A DNA stretch of 64,000 nt from Imbricaverruca yamaguchii. Lineage: Eukaryota; Arthropoda; Thecostraca; Neoverrucidae. The DNA is taken from the NCBI GenBank assembly GCA_034440575.1, contig JAOTOL010001660.1, forward strand, positions 4,578,501-4,642,500. The letters are read 5' to 3'. Positions 21,461 to 32,549 of this stretch are shown here, piece after piece (within the stretch, counting starts at the first letter, position 1; every line of letters begins with the position of its first letter). The notes below the pieces were generated by a model that worked only from the letters and a program-made list of their open reading frames with translations, ran no database searches and had not been told where the DNA came from. The position numbers were made by a program, and so were the translations under genes.

Positions 21461-21585
21461 CCGTGCGGTATACCTCCCCGTCTGTTCTGGTGACTCTTCA
21501 GTCACCTTAGGGCACCTCCCCGTTAGTCCAGGGTTTCCTTTTACTGGCCCGAGCCCTCTCTGTCAGCCCGGGGACGCGCACGGTA
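21461..21585. repeat. Degenerate ~20-bp periodic tract, block B
   Basis: Four to five more units of the same pattern (gggcacctccccgttagtcc, gggtttccttttactggccc, gagccctctctgtcagcccg), separated from block A by 185 bp of unrelated sequence. Confidence 0.7.
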
Positions 21586-23200
21586 TAATATTCTTACCAC
21601 CAGAAGTACACAAAGGTCCGTATGTGGTTTACTATATTTTAACCTGCGCCATCTTTCCGCTCAGATACTCACACCCCGTCTCTGGGTGTGCTTTGAATCT
21701 GGAAGTAAAGCGTAGCACAACACGAAAGTGGTGTCATCGGAAACCTCTCAACAATTAGGGCCCGAAACCACCTCCAAAATGTTTCCTACTAAAGAAGTGA
21801 CTTCACTAGGGGTTTATTGGATCACAGTTGACCTCATGTTCCTTGAGGCGAAATCCACCGAAAACCCAAAATGTGTTGCCAACCCAAAAGTCAAAATTTT
21901 TAGTTTTGGAATGTTGCAGAATATGTAAAGTGTGATTTTTCATTATTTTTCTTCTCTCGAATGGGTAGAGGAGGCCGAGAAGTATTTAAAATCAACTAGA
22001 CCCCATAACAATTGCTTGCATTATGCATAATTTTCGACTGCAGCCCGAATGGGCAAGTATGCAAAACAAAGAATTCATGAAGAACGAAAAAAACGAAAAT
22101 TCCTCCGGTACGTTTTGTTCCAACTAGAAAGGTAAGAAAACGCTGAAAGTTTCATTTAGATGTCTTTATCCGTTGAAGCGCAAAGACTGGTTGAACATTC
22201 TTAGGATTGCATAGTTCACGAAAAGAAACTTTGATGCCAGTACCGTGTATTCCTCAGCACTCAGTGGTAACCAGACTACCCGAGCACAGCCCACACCCTC
22301 CCAGGTCAAGTCGACACCGCTCCCGCGTTCCAGACACCCCCGGTCGCTGATTGGCAATCCCGCACACGCCCCACCACGCCACGTATCCGGCCGGCCCGTC
22401 CAGGTCACGAGGTGGCCAGTGCCACTGCGTGGGGCTAGTGTCAGTGCCACCTCGCATGCAATCTCAATACAGGTTAGTTTGTTAACCTCACTTAACACCT
22501 GACTAACTCGGAGATTAGTTAGTTAACGTCCGAGTTAGCCAACCTCATTTGACCTTGACTAACTCGGTGACCGTAGATGACCTGACCTCAAATATTCACA
22601 TACCATGCAAAATTAATATGGAAAAGGTATGACAAACTTCGGCACACCGCCGCGCGCCTTTTCTTCACTATGCGCGGAAATCCTTAGGAGGTAGTAAAGT
22701 GACAACACCCGAAGCGCGACCGGTCAGACCGTAGGTGATCTAAGTATTGTATTTCATTCACTCGCTTAGAGCAGTGAATGAAATAGTTAAAATTAGATGT
22801 TCCAATCACGATTTGTTTCATAAGTACATCCGGCCGACTTCCACGTGCATTTTATGTGCATCCCAGCTCATCCACCAGTGCAGTTGTGTGGACTGAGTAG
22901 CAAATGCATTACTTCTAAAGGTCATTGCACTCAGGCGCTTTACAATATAAAGTGGATTACACCGTACAATTAACACCCACCGTGCGCCCGATGATCACTT
23001 ACTGTTAAGCCACGGTGTTACAAAAGCACCCAACTTAAGGTGAAACGTATTTTCTGGCATGGGGTAATGTATGTTAAACCACGCATGGGTGGAGACCTTT
23101 CTTGAAACTACAATTCGTTGAGGAGCGTGGGTTACATGGCACGTATCCACTCACGAGTGGCTTTTTTGTTGCTGCTAATTTTGTCCCGTGCCAGCTTTCA
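21586..23200. other. Region without recognised gene
   Basis: A GC-rich patch at 22250-22450 is followed by inverted words CTAACTCGG...CCGAGTTAG (about 22502-22540). No homologous reading frame recognised. The patch could be a promoter or non-coding exon, but I cannot show it. Confidence 0.45.
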
Positions 23201-23202
23201 CG

Positions 23203-24285
23203 TGAATTTGATTATATTCCGGTTCTGGCATGGACTGTAGTCTAGCAGGATGTGGATTATGCTCAACGTGGTGTCGCAGTGAGGTGTTGTGTGTTGGCCA
23301 TCCTCTAATCGAGGCTGTGCTAGTTTTGTGCAACCGGGACGAAGTCTGATGAGGATGACCTCTTTTTGTCGGCGAGACTGATTTGATGGGTTCTATGTGC
23401 CTATGGTTGGTTTTATTGCTTGGGCATGGTTAGATTTGTGTTGTGTTGAGTTGTGTTTTGTCCATGTGTTCTGTTGGTGTTGGCGAATGCGGTGTTGTAG
23501 GAGTGCTTTGCAATCGTCTATGGAATATTCCACGCTGGGGTAGGTGTTCCATGCTAAGGCTTGCTTTGCGAGCTGGTCTGCCTCTTCGTTATCTGGGATG
23601 TTGGCGTGGCCCGGAATCCAGAGGAAAGAAAAGTTCATGTTTACGTTATGGGCCACGATTTGTTGGATTCGCTCAATGAAGTGATGAGGACAGTCGTGAG
23701 TGTTGCTAATTGACTGTAGGATGGATTTGGAGTCTGGGCAAATCACTACGTTTCTGACCTTCCGCTTAATGAGAATGGAGATAGCGGCCAGAATGGCCAT
23801 TGCTTCACCATAGTAGACGGAGAAGTTATCCGGTAGACGTTTGGGAAGTCTGAGTCCTGGTCCAGTGATGCCGATGCCTACCTTAGCCTCGTGTTTCGAC
23901 CCGTCCGTGAATACGAGTGATCTGTGATTGTTGTCATCGGCGAACTTGTGAAGGAGGCCTAGAATCTCCGCCGATGTGATAGTGGCTTTCTTCTCCGAGA
24001 GCAAGTATTCGACCTTTGGTTGGCTGAAAGTCCAGAATGGCCTAGTGGGTGATCGAGCTGCAGTGGATGGCATTGTGAGGCTAAGATCTGAGAGAGCCGT
24101 GGCAATTTGAATGATATATGGTGGAAATTTGCGCACAAATCGGCTCTTGTATATGTCAGGCGTGAAGCAGCGCTGTGCCGGATGATTTTGAATGGATTTG
24201 ATTTTGATGTGGTAGCGCCACAGTTGTGCCCTGTGGTGGAGTGATGGTGTGTTTGAGTGGGTGCGGCAACCATCAAAGTTTTCCT
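23203..24285 (-). pseudogene. Non-LTR retrotransposon ORF2 remnant: RNase H and C-terminal tail (copy I)
   Basis: RNase H-like domain with VFTDGSKHEAKVGIG, YYGEAMAILAAI, CPDSKSILQSI and WIPGHANIPDNEEADQLA, so all four acidic catalytic positions are present. In frame before it is HRAQLWRYHIKIKSIQ; after it, past one TAG at about 23394, comes a tail with LIRLRPGCTKL and TTLSIIHILLDY, typical of the end of jockey/I-type ORF2. The reverse transcriptase is absent, replaced on the right by a 41-bp array. The orientation is shared with copy II (42160-42985). Confidence 0.85.
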
Positions 24286-24311
24286 TTTACTCGCTGTATC
24301 AGACGTAATCC

Positions 24312-24930
24312 CTGCGCTGGTACCGTACCTAGTGCCCGATAGATTTAGCCTCCTGTGCTGGTACCGTACCTGGTACCCCGATAGATTTAGCCTCCTGTGC
24401 TGGTACCGTACCTAGTACCCGATAGGTTTAGCCTCCTGTGCTGGTACCGTACCTGGTACCCGAGAAATGTAGCCTCCTGTGCTGGTACCGTACCTGGTGC
24501 CCGATAAACGTAGCCTCCTGTGCTGGTACGTAACTGGTGCCCAATAAATGTAGCCTCCTGTGCTGGTATCGTACCTAGTACCCGATAGATTTAACCTCCT
24601 GTGCCGGTACCGTACCTAGTACCCGATACATTTAGCCTCATGTGCTGGTACCGTACCTGGTACCCGGAAGATTTAGCCTCCTATGCTGGTACCGTACCTG
24701 GTGCCCGATAGATTTAGCCTCCTGTGCCGGTACCGTACCTGGTTCCCCGATAAATGTAGCCTCCTGTGCTGGTACCGTACCTGGTGCCCCGATAAATGTG
24801 GCCTCCTGTGTTGGTACCGTACCTGGTGGCCGGTAAATGTAGCCTCCTGTGCTGGTACCGTACCTGGTGGCCGACAGATTAAGCCTCCTGTGCTGGTACC
24901 GTACCTGGTGGCCGGCATATTGAGCCTCGT
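24312..24930. repeat. 41-bp tandem array (copy I, about 15 units)
   Basis: Unit gctggtaccgtacctggtac plus ccgatagatttagcctcctgt, 41-42 bp. Each unit includes GGTACCGTACC (a near-palindrome with a KpnI site). The homologous array in copy II has only about four units. Confidence 0.95.
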
Positions 24931-25405
24931 GCCTGACACCGGGTTGTATGGCACTTTGGGAAAAGAGATTATGGTCGTGGTCACGGTTGGTGTGAAGGAG
25001 AGGATAGAAGATACACCACCATTTCATTTCTATTTATTGCACATCCATGGGTGTCACATGAGAGGAATCCAGTAAAGACATATGTGTTGTGCGCACACTT
25101 TTACCAGTGGTGGCTGGAAGCGACGGGAAGGTCTAGATACAAGTATAGATAAGTGCTGCCGCATATTGGAGATTAAAGACTCGGAGAGATAGGATTGTGA
25201 CGTTTTATGGAGGAAGACGTGTGTAAGTGCAGATAAATTTACTATGTAAACTCCACCTGGTCAAGCATGCGCCTTGTACATCACAGCTAACGTCACACAG
25301 ACTAGTCGGTGCTCATGCTGTGCCAAACGTGCAGCGAATAACGCCGATGTCTTGGTGTGGCAAGACGTCTTGGTCTTGGTCCCGGTGTGACAACTCGACG
25401 GCTGT

Positions 25406-25611
25406 TCACCCGAACACAGACACGCACTCCAGTATTGGTCCACAGGGAGCTCGGACGCACATCACCGTCTTCTCCTGGCACCATTGTCCCGTGGGACAGA
25501 TCTTGTTGTCGCAGGTCGGCTCGACAACGTTTCGACAGAACTTCGAAGACTGTCCGCCGAAGCCCTGCACGTCGCAGAACTCGGCAGGAGGGAAGCAGTT
25601 GGTGCATCCAT
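25406..25611 (-). CDS. Secreted 10-Cys-module protein, copy I, exon 3 (C-terminal module)
   Basis: Last coding exon of a three-exon gene (exon 1 35682-35622, exon 2 30769-30566). Acceptor ctggccgcag, entry phase completed by the G ending exon 2, TGA at 25408-25406. It encodes 10 cysteines ending in C-x4-C-x5-C-x6-C-x4-C-x5-C (DNKICPTGQWC ... RAPCGPILEC), the spacing also found in exon 2. No trans-membrane segment or anchor. I do not recognise the family; the spacing recalls small extracellular Cys-rich modules in general. The intron before it holds a SINE and a 4.36-kb transposon. Confidence 0.72.
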
Positions 25612-25688
25612 CTGCGGCCAGTCAACGCTGTTAGACCCGTGACGCCCCCACCCAGGAAGTCACACAACTCGACAGGGGGAGCAGTTGG

Positions 25689-25854
25689 TTGGTTGGTTGG
25701 TTATTGGTTTTACAACACATTGACCGTTGAGTCATGTAGCGTCGCCAATCTCTCACGCCGATTGGTCGCGGGCGAAGAGTAGCGACAGGTGAGACTCGAA
25801 CCAACAACCTTTCGATTGTGAGACGAGCAACTTACCCCTAGACTAATCGTCCCC
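25689..25854 (-). mobile_element. tRNA-derived SINE, copy 3
   Basis: 166 bp with perfect 13-bp TSD GGGGAGCAGTTGG (25676-25688 and 25855-25867). Reverse strand has TAGTCTAGGGGTAAGTTG (A box) and GGTTCGAGTCTC (B box), and a tail of ccaataaccaaccaacc. Copy II (about 43935) has the uninterrupted site, so insertion post-dates the duplication. Confidence 0.95.
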
Positions 25855-26068
25855 GGGGAGCAGTTGGTGCACTCGTCTGCCGCCAGTCAACGCCGTTAGA
25901 CCTGTGACGCCCTCCCAGGTGGTCACGCAGAGTATGCACAACTATTGTTTAGGCTACGAATACGACGCCGCCTACCGCACCACTGAACCTCAATGCTCAC
26001 ACTGGTTTGGGTGAGCCTTGACGCGCGGATGGCGTAGCTCAGGAAATAACTTCCATAGCAATGAACAT

Positions 26069-26248
26069 TAGGGTGGAGTGATTTTATGCGTTTTTGTAAA
26101 AACACTGGGTGATAAAGTCTTAAAACTTGCGTTTGGTTCTAAAAAGACGATCTGCAAAGTTTTAGAGCAATCTGAGGCCGGGAAGCCGCCGCGCCTCAGG
26201 GCTTTCTGAGACCGAAATGACGTTTTCTAACGAACTTGCGGGATAAAT
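26069..26248 (+). repeat. Left TIR of the 4.36-kb transposon
   Basis: Pairs with 30245-30423. About 100 bp in its middle (from aaagtcttaaaacttgcg to cagggctttctgag) are almost perfectly complementary to the right end. Confidence 0.92.
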
Positions 26249-26679
26249 CACCATTTCAAGAATCCGAATAATTATATAGAAAATAAAAAGTTGTTTCATT
26301 GCATTCTACAGTCTTTCATTGACCGCTATGCCAATTTTCACTTCTCTGACTTGAAAATTGTGCCCGTCATTACGGAGAGTCTCGTAAGGTACACCGACCG
26401 CAGCGATATCACTGCCCTCTATCGGTGGAAGTGTAAACTGTGGGTATTGGCCGTTTTCCCAGTTTTAGTTCTTGTCTGTGACGACTGAAGGCGGGGAGGG
26501 GGCGGACCTAAGCCAGGGTATATTCGGATGGTTGTTATGCCTACAAATAGGCACACGAACAGAACGAACTAAGCGCAGTTATTCCTAAGACCTAGTCATC
26601 TAAATAAGATCCTGGACCACCATACGACTACGAATTGCACACGGCTATCTCTCTGTCTCTGTCTCCGTCTCACTGTCTA

Positions 26680-26691
26680 TGTCTCTCTCTC

Positions 26692-26780
<89 letters not shown>

Positions 26781-26790
26781 TTATCTCTCT
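26680..26790. repeat. (CT)n microsatellite inside the transposon
   Basis: Nearly uninterrupted CT dinucleotides. Leu/Ser-only frames on the plus strand are artefacts of it. Confidence 0.97.
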
Positions 26791-26817
26791 CTCTCCCCAT
26801 CTCTCTCACATTTACCG

Positions 26818-27749
26818 CTACACGAAGACACTTTTCTTGGCGGATTTCGGTCTCGCGGCACAACTGGCCTGGCGCGATACGATAATGCCGTGTCGCCTGT
26901 CCTCGCCGAACACACGCGTGGACGCCGTAACGCATCGCTCGACACTTTGTGCGTGGCATGGGAATGCCGGTAGCGAGAGAGGTTGGTCGACGGCTGACAT
27001 AATCTCGTCGTTCGACATGTGAGCGGTAACTGGCGGTTCGGTCACCTCGACATGGTCCCATTGAATCATGTCCGTGTACGTGGCCGCCTCCCAGTTCAAT
27101 GGGGGCACCATGAACTGTCGGCACCGGGATCCCGGGTTACTCCGCGCACTCATGATCAGTTTGACCCCCCCCCCCTTCTCCCGGATCGACCTCTCAGCGT
27201 CGACAACCATGGCCACGATTAGGTTCTCCGGGTGGGCGAACCACGCGTTTCGTTGCACTGAACGTTCCGCCACTGTCTGCACTTCAGGTGTCTGTGTCTG
27301 AATAATTATCATCGTTCTGAAGAGATGCACGACTCCTTGCGTGAAGAGTGGGTGCGCCTTGATGTCGAACCACATAGGGGCATACACCTGCTGGACAAAC
27401 TCTGTCATCTTTGTCAGAGCCGAGGTTGGCGACGCAGTTCTCGTGTACAGTACGAGCACTCTGATGCCGAGAGTTAGTCACCGCGCGTGGTTAAGCGGAC
27501 CCGGCCTGGCGCATGCCAGCTCAGCACTGACAACGCCGGTGGCGACGGCTCGGCAGTATCGGAGAAGGATGCGCTGGTCAGCAGACAGGTCCGCGACAAC
27601 CTGCACCGCAATGTCAGGCGCATTGAATGGTATGGGACTCCACCCCCAGCTGGCGGTGAATGTCACCAGCTATAGTTTGTCCCAGCGGGCCCTTGAAGGA
27701 CTTGGACCCACTGGTACCGTGGCCTCCATCCAGCTCCACGAACACATGC
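26818..27749 (-). pseudogene. Transposase-like protein, exon 2 (decayed)
   Basis: Starts after acceptor gggatttttcgcag with HVFVELDGGHGTSGSKSFKG, continues DLSADQRILLRYC, GPLNHAR, YAPMWFDIKAHP, RNAWFAHPENLIVAM, FMVPPLNWEA and FPCHAQSVERCV, ending at TGA 26820-26818. I remember this motif order from uncharacterised transposase-like proteins common in arthropod genomes. Two lesions are visible: a frameshift near 27622 and an in-frame TGA at about 27477 right after GPLNHAR, where the family usually has Trp. The copy is therefore unlikely to be functional. Confidence 0.75.
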
Positions 27750-28002
27750 CTGCGAAAAATCCCAGGACAGAATGGGATTGGGACAGGGAAGGAATTGGAT
27801 AAACATTTATCAGGGTCTAAATGGGCAAATGCATGGCAAGTGTTTGGATTGTACTACGGACTCACAAATTGCCATGGTTCTAGATAGGTATGCAGATGAC
27901 GCAGTATATTATTGTATGTCATGTAATTTGTAAGGATCAGGTGGATAGTGGCGAAATATTTAAGTAAATTCTTGTTTTATTATAAAAACAAGCGGCACAT
28001 AC

Positions 28003-29297
28003 CTCATCGGAAGCACGTTGCCATGAAGAAGGCAAATGAGCCACTGGACGCTACGGCCCAGCTGGCGCTCCATCCTCGTGAGTGCACCGTTTTCGCGGCC
28101 TGTGTTTACGGCAGTGCCATCGACCAATACTGCCTGCAGGGATTCTTCTGAGTCGCACTCCCGAACGACTTCTAAAGCCTTGCCAGCAATTGCTGCACTA
28201 TTTTCTGATGTCAGTGTTCTGTGAGCTATGTATGTTCTACCTGGCTCGCTCACAAATACCAGATGCTTCTCTTTTCCCGTAAGCCGTACGTCTTGCTCAT
28301 TTGTTTTCTCTCGTATCTTTGTGATGTCCTGTCTCCCATCGAATCCCATGCACTGCACCTTACCGCCTATGCCCTCCTTTAGCTTTCGTTTTTCTCTCTC
28401 CTGTGCCCTTTGTCTGGCTCTTATCACTTTATCTCGTGTGATGACGTGCCTCATGTCGTTCTCAGTGATGAGGTCAAGGTCCTTCAAGAGAGCGGTGCCA
28501 AGGGCCGCTGCAATCCTATCAGTGACCTCAATGTACCGGTCACACTCCTTAGCGAAATTCTCCAGAGGCATCATATTGTACGGAGCCCTAGTCTGTGTTG
28601 GTTCGTGGACACTCCCTGTGTCATATGCATCGTCACCATTGCTTCCCTCGTCCATGCTTTCGGGCTCGTGTCCCGTGCTGTGCTCGGTCAGACCCGAGGG
28701 ACCAGGATCCGAGTCGTTGGCGTCCGTCTGAAGGAAAGCCGGGTCAGGCCGCAGACGGTTCTGATCTCTTCGCCTCCTCCCCAATGCATTGGAGGTCTTC
28801 ATGTCAATGCCGCCGATGTTTCGCTTCCTCTCACCTCGTTGGTCTTGTAAGAAATTCCACTCGCGGTATGGAACCTTGTTCTCGCTGGGGCAGCTGCAGG
28901 CATTTCTCGAAGGACAACTGCACGCGCAGAGGTCAATCAGCTCATGGAGGGGAATCGTTTTGCTTGCGCCAGCGCGTTTCTTTATTGGGGTCTTTGTTAG
29001 ATCCTTTCCTTTCTTCATAATCACCAGGACACCCCGGACAATCGAATGAAACAATTTAACAGGGACGCTTGCTTTCCCCCAAAGGTATACAACGCCCTTG
29101 GCAACGCTCGTGGCGATTTGCCTTTCGCCCACTGCATGGTTGTCGACAGCCCGAAGTTTGTTAAACTGTAGTCTGTAGAAGTTATATACATGAATGTGAA
29201 GTGGCAGTTGGTTCTTCGGCAGTTCGCAGGGATGGCCAAACGCAAAGCGAGCCGTCTTCGATCGGAATGAACTTCCCTTAACCTTTTTTACTTTCAT
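28003..29297 (-). pseudogene. Transposase-like protein, exon 1 (431 codons open)
   Basis: Open from ATG at 29297. N-terminal region has VVYLWGKASVPVKLFHSIVR and a KKGKDLTKTPIKKR basic segment, a Cys cluster (CACSCPSRNACSCPS), an acidic linker, then IREKTNEQDVRLTGKEKHLV and VLVDGTAVNTGRENG ... WLICLLHGNVLPMR. Donor CCGATGAG|gtatgt joins exon 2 in phase, giving the family motif LPMR-HVFVELDG across a 253-bp intron (27750-28002). This exon is intact, but exon 2 is broken, so I list the gene as a pseudogene. Confidence 0.78.
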
Positions 29298-30244
29298 ACT
29301 CGAAATCTGATAGGTTCACTAGTCTGGAAAAGAGGCAAAAACTGGTTAGGCAACTGGTAAGTTTCAAAATTCATCCCTCGCCATAGGATAAAAATGTATC
29401 ACAAAGTGTTTTGCTATACCAGGAAGTTCAGGGTGCATAACTGCATTGGAAATTCCCCGTGCCACACACGCCCTCGTAGATCCTTATTTTCGGTTCCAAC
29501 CATGGTCATGGTTGGAGAATATGCCTCGGCCACCCCGGCCGTGGCCGCGCAATATATTGGCCGCCGGTGGTGTAACTTACAAAGCAACTCTTTACCCATG
29601 ACCATGGTGGTGATGGTGAGCAAATGCAACAGTTGGTTGGCAATCGATGGTCGGAGTATACAATCATCGCCAGTACTGCTAAATTTGAGCGGTCTGCGTT
29701 AGTCGTGCGACCGAGTACCCACCCAGTAAGGTGTGGGATTGTCAGTGTTTCTGCCAAAGTAAATTAATTAAGTTCAAATATCTGCAGCAACAATTCACAT
29801 GCAGCCAAGAAAACATGCTAGCAGGGTATCTCAGGTAAACATTGTGAGCTTGGAGGCTGAAAGGCAGGCACAAGATGCCAAAGCCGGCTATGGTTACGCT
29901 CCAATCGTGTATAGCTGTCCATAGAAGTCGCTGGAATCGTAATAAAATAGCGCTTTGCGCATAAGAAGTCAGCACACTGTGCACTGTCTCAAATCCGCCA
30001 TTTACCTGCCCCCCAGTTGACCAAGAAAGATACTTATATTGCGGAATGAACGGTGAATGGTCGCAGTTCATACTTCTGCCGATAGAGGGGAGTGGTGGCG
30101 CTGCGGGCGGCACACCTTCCGGAACTCTGCGTCATGGCAGGCACAATTTTCAAGTTAGGGAAGTTAAAATTAGCACAACGGTGGATGAAAAACTATACAA
30201 TGCAATGAAATAAATATTTATTTGCTATCTAATGATTTAAATTC
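29298..30244. other. Transposon 5' region, no ORF recognised
   Basis: Sequence between the transposase start and the right TIR. Presumably promoter and 5'UTR of the element (inference). Confidence 0.5.
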
Positions 30245-30423
30245 CTGAAATCTGGCTTGATCCCGCAAGTTGATAGAAAAACGTCATTTGGGCCTCAGAA
30301 AGCCCTGAGGCGCGGCGGCTTCCCGGCCTCAAATTGCTCTAAAACTTTGCAGATCGTCTTTTTAGAACCAAACGCAAGTTTTAAGACTTTAACACCAAAA
30401 ATTTTGGAAATCACTCCACCCTA
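30245..30423 (-). repeat. Right TIR of the 4.36-kb transposon
   Basis: Inverted partner of 26069-26248; ends AAATCACTCCACCCTA. Confidence 0.92.
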
Positions 30424-30565
30424 ATGAACATATCAGTGCGACAAAGCTATTGTTCAAAGGCGGATACCGAGTCGGATACAGGGTCTGCGAGCATGCGCCC
30501 CCTCGCATCCGAGCATACGTCCCTGAAACTACATACCATGGCCAACGGCATCCAGCGAGACGTAC

Positions 30566-30769
30566 CATTTGTATCGACACAGACTGGCTGTGGGTCGCAC
30601 GGCAGTGTTCCGCAGGAGATCTGGCGCAGCACACACTGCTGCCCGGTGATGCACGATGTTGCGGCGCAGGTGGGCGGCGGGTCGCGCACACACACCGAGA
30701 TGTCGTTATCCTCCCGACATCTCAGAGGGGGCAAACACAACTGACGGCCGCACAGGTACGGCGTGGAGG
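30566..30769 (-). CDS. Secreted 10-Cys-module protein, copy I, exon 2 (N-terminal module)
   Basis: 204 nt, symmetric phase 1-1. Acceptor tatgttcggcag, donor AATG|gtacgt. Encodes TPYLCGRQLCLPPLRC, then C-x8-C-x7-C and the same six-Cys tail as exon 3 (CAATSCITGQQC ... TLPCDPQPVC), 10 cysteines in all. One base of each flanking codon is completed by the neighbouring exons in all three gene copies. A symmetric one-module exon is what exon duplication would produce; exon 3 may be its sister. Function unknown; secretion is inferred from exon 1. Confidence 0.75.
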
Positions 30770-30960
30770 CTGCCGAACATAGTACAGCCGTCACTCACCA
30801 CCCAGCTCACACGTACGGCACAGAGGCTGCCGAACATAGTACAGCCGTCACTCACCACCCAGCTCACACGTACGGCACAGAGGCTGCCGAACATAGTACA
30901 GCAGTCACTCACCGCCCAGCTCACACACGTATACGGCGTGGAGGCTGCCGAACACGTGCC
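30770..30960 (-). repeat. 57-bp array repeating the exon 2 splice junction (copy I)
   Basis: About three units. On the minus strand each unit carries the acceptor (tatgttcggcag), a 28-32-nt copy of the start of exon 2 (CCTCTGTGCCGTACGTGTGA), and a consensus-like donor gtgagt. The three gene copies share it (44471-44660 and 54343-54530). Confidence 0.85.
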
Positions 30961-30979
30961 GGCATGCAGCAGCTCACAG

Positions 30980-31870
30980 CGTGTCGCAAACCACAGCACG
31001 CCAGTACCTGCGCAACACCACCTCCACCATTGCCACATCCACCTCCACCATTGCCACATCCACCTCCAAAAACACATCCTCCCACACTGCATGTGCCGCC
31101 GGACGCAGCTATGCAACAGCATTTTCATAACCACCGAGACCCACACCCGGTCCAGCATCAGCACCCTCCCATCCTACCATCCCTCCAGCCGCCGGCTCCC
31201 GGAGTCCCTCGTCAACGCCACATCCTCGACTTCATCGCTCCCCGCTCCTTCCTACCCCACCCCATCGCGAACCCGGTCTCCCCCACATCCAGCCCCATCC
31301 CTCATCGGAACTGGCCGTACCCCTTGGCCACCCTGCCACCAGCCAGCCGGCGCCGACTCCATCACCCTGACGCCTTCCCACCACTCCCTCCCCAGGTCCA
31401 CGACCCCTGCCCCACCCATCCGCCCTGCCCAAACCAAGGTCTAGCCCCAAGGCCACCTCAGCCATCACACAGACCACCCACAAGCACACAGTCACCGCCT
31501 CCCGTCAGACCGAACTCCTCATCACCTAGCCAACAAGGGCCAAAGCTGCCACTCAAACCTATACCAAAACCTTGTCCAACGCCGCCACCCAGACCTACAC
31601 CGCCACACCTGTCAAGCCCATCCAGCAGCGCACCCACCACTCTAGATCAACCAATCCCAAACGAACCTATCTCGCCCACAAGCGCAAATTTCGCACCAGT
31701 CGCAACATCATCCCATCACGTCCAAATCACCCATCACCTCCACCCGTGCTTCCAGATCCAGATAGCCACCTCTGCCTCCCTCACCACGGTTCTCCTCTCC
31801 GGACACCGGATCCAACTTTGCCCCCAACACGACACCGATACCACCACATGCAGGCACACCAACAGACACT
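30980..31870. other. C-rich intron tract with a Pro-rich open frame (copy I)
   Basis: The plus strand is strongly C-rich and stop-poor, giving a 369-codon frame (30763-31872) of Pro/His/Ser-rich residues without Met start or domain. Broken in copy II. It lies inside intron 1 of the Cys-rich gene on the opposite strand. I regard it as compositional. Confidence 0.55.
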
Positions 31871-32549
31871 AATCAGGTTGATCAATGGTCTATTTCGTCG
31901 CTGGAATAACTGTGTTCCTCCGATTAAATTAATATAATTCGAATCAGATTTGCTGCAACAAAAATAATTGATTACCGCGCTCCAAGAAACTCATTTTCGA
32001 TACTCAGTCTTTTATTTCAAACAGTAGTCCAGTTACACTTGGTGCTGTGAGCGCGCCCAGTCTGCCTGACGTCACAGCCGACCCGCTGACAGGTGACCGG
32101 AGCGTGGTATACCGCTGCGGGCACTAGCCGTCACCCGGCGACAAGGGTCGACCCTGGCACATGATTGGCTGCCGCACGGTCGATACTGGGCCCGCCACTC
32201 ATTATGATTGACAGCCATGCTCCCGGGCATGTAACTTTGCATGTTTGATCCTACGAGTGGCAGCTGTTTGCCCTGGTACCTAACCAGTAACACACCTCTG
32301 CACGAGACTCTCGCCCCGCAGCACACCAGCTGGGCGGTGACACAAAACTTGACATGTCGACCACGTAAACGGTCCACTTGGGAAATGTGGCGAAGCAATT
32401 CTCATCACTGACGGCATGCCGCATCGTCGAGTAACGCTAAATTCTCCCCTGAACTGCGTAGGTGTCAGCCTCAAAGATGCCAATTGCAAGCCACAGTCAT
32501 CTCACTATGTATCTCATCGTCAGCTGCAATATTGAGATGACAGAAGCTG

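Larger units (their letters stand above)
26069..30423 (-). mobile_element. 4,355-bp DNA transposon with long TIRs, inserted in copy I
   Basis: Bounded by TAGGGTGGAGTGATTT and its complement, with TIRs of roughly 175 bp (26069-26248 and 30245-30423). Direct 8-bp duplications ATGAACAT lie at 26061-26068 and 30424-30431. Copy II has the empty site (about 44123-44132). It carries a two-exon transposase-like gene on the minus strand. An 8-bp TSD fits hAT, P, Merlin or Mutator-type elements; the protein did not look hAT-like to me, so I leave the superfamily open. Confidence 0.92.

Noticed and set aside
26635..26973. Leu/Ser frame over the CT tract
   Set aside because: Dinucleotide microsatellite; no coding signal.
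30763..31872. 369-codon Pro-rich plus-strand frame (also 54336-55445)
   Set aside because: Starts at GTG, no domain, broken in unit II, and overlaps the splice-junction array; best explained by C-rich, stop-poor sequence.
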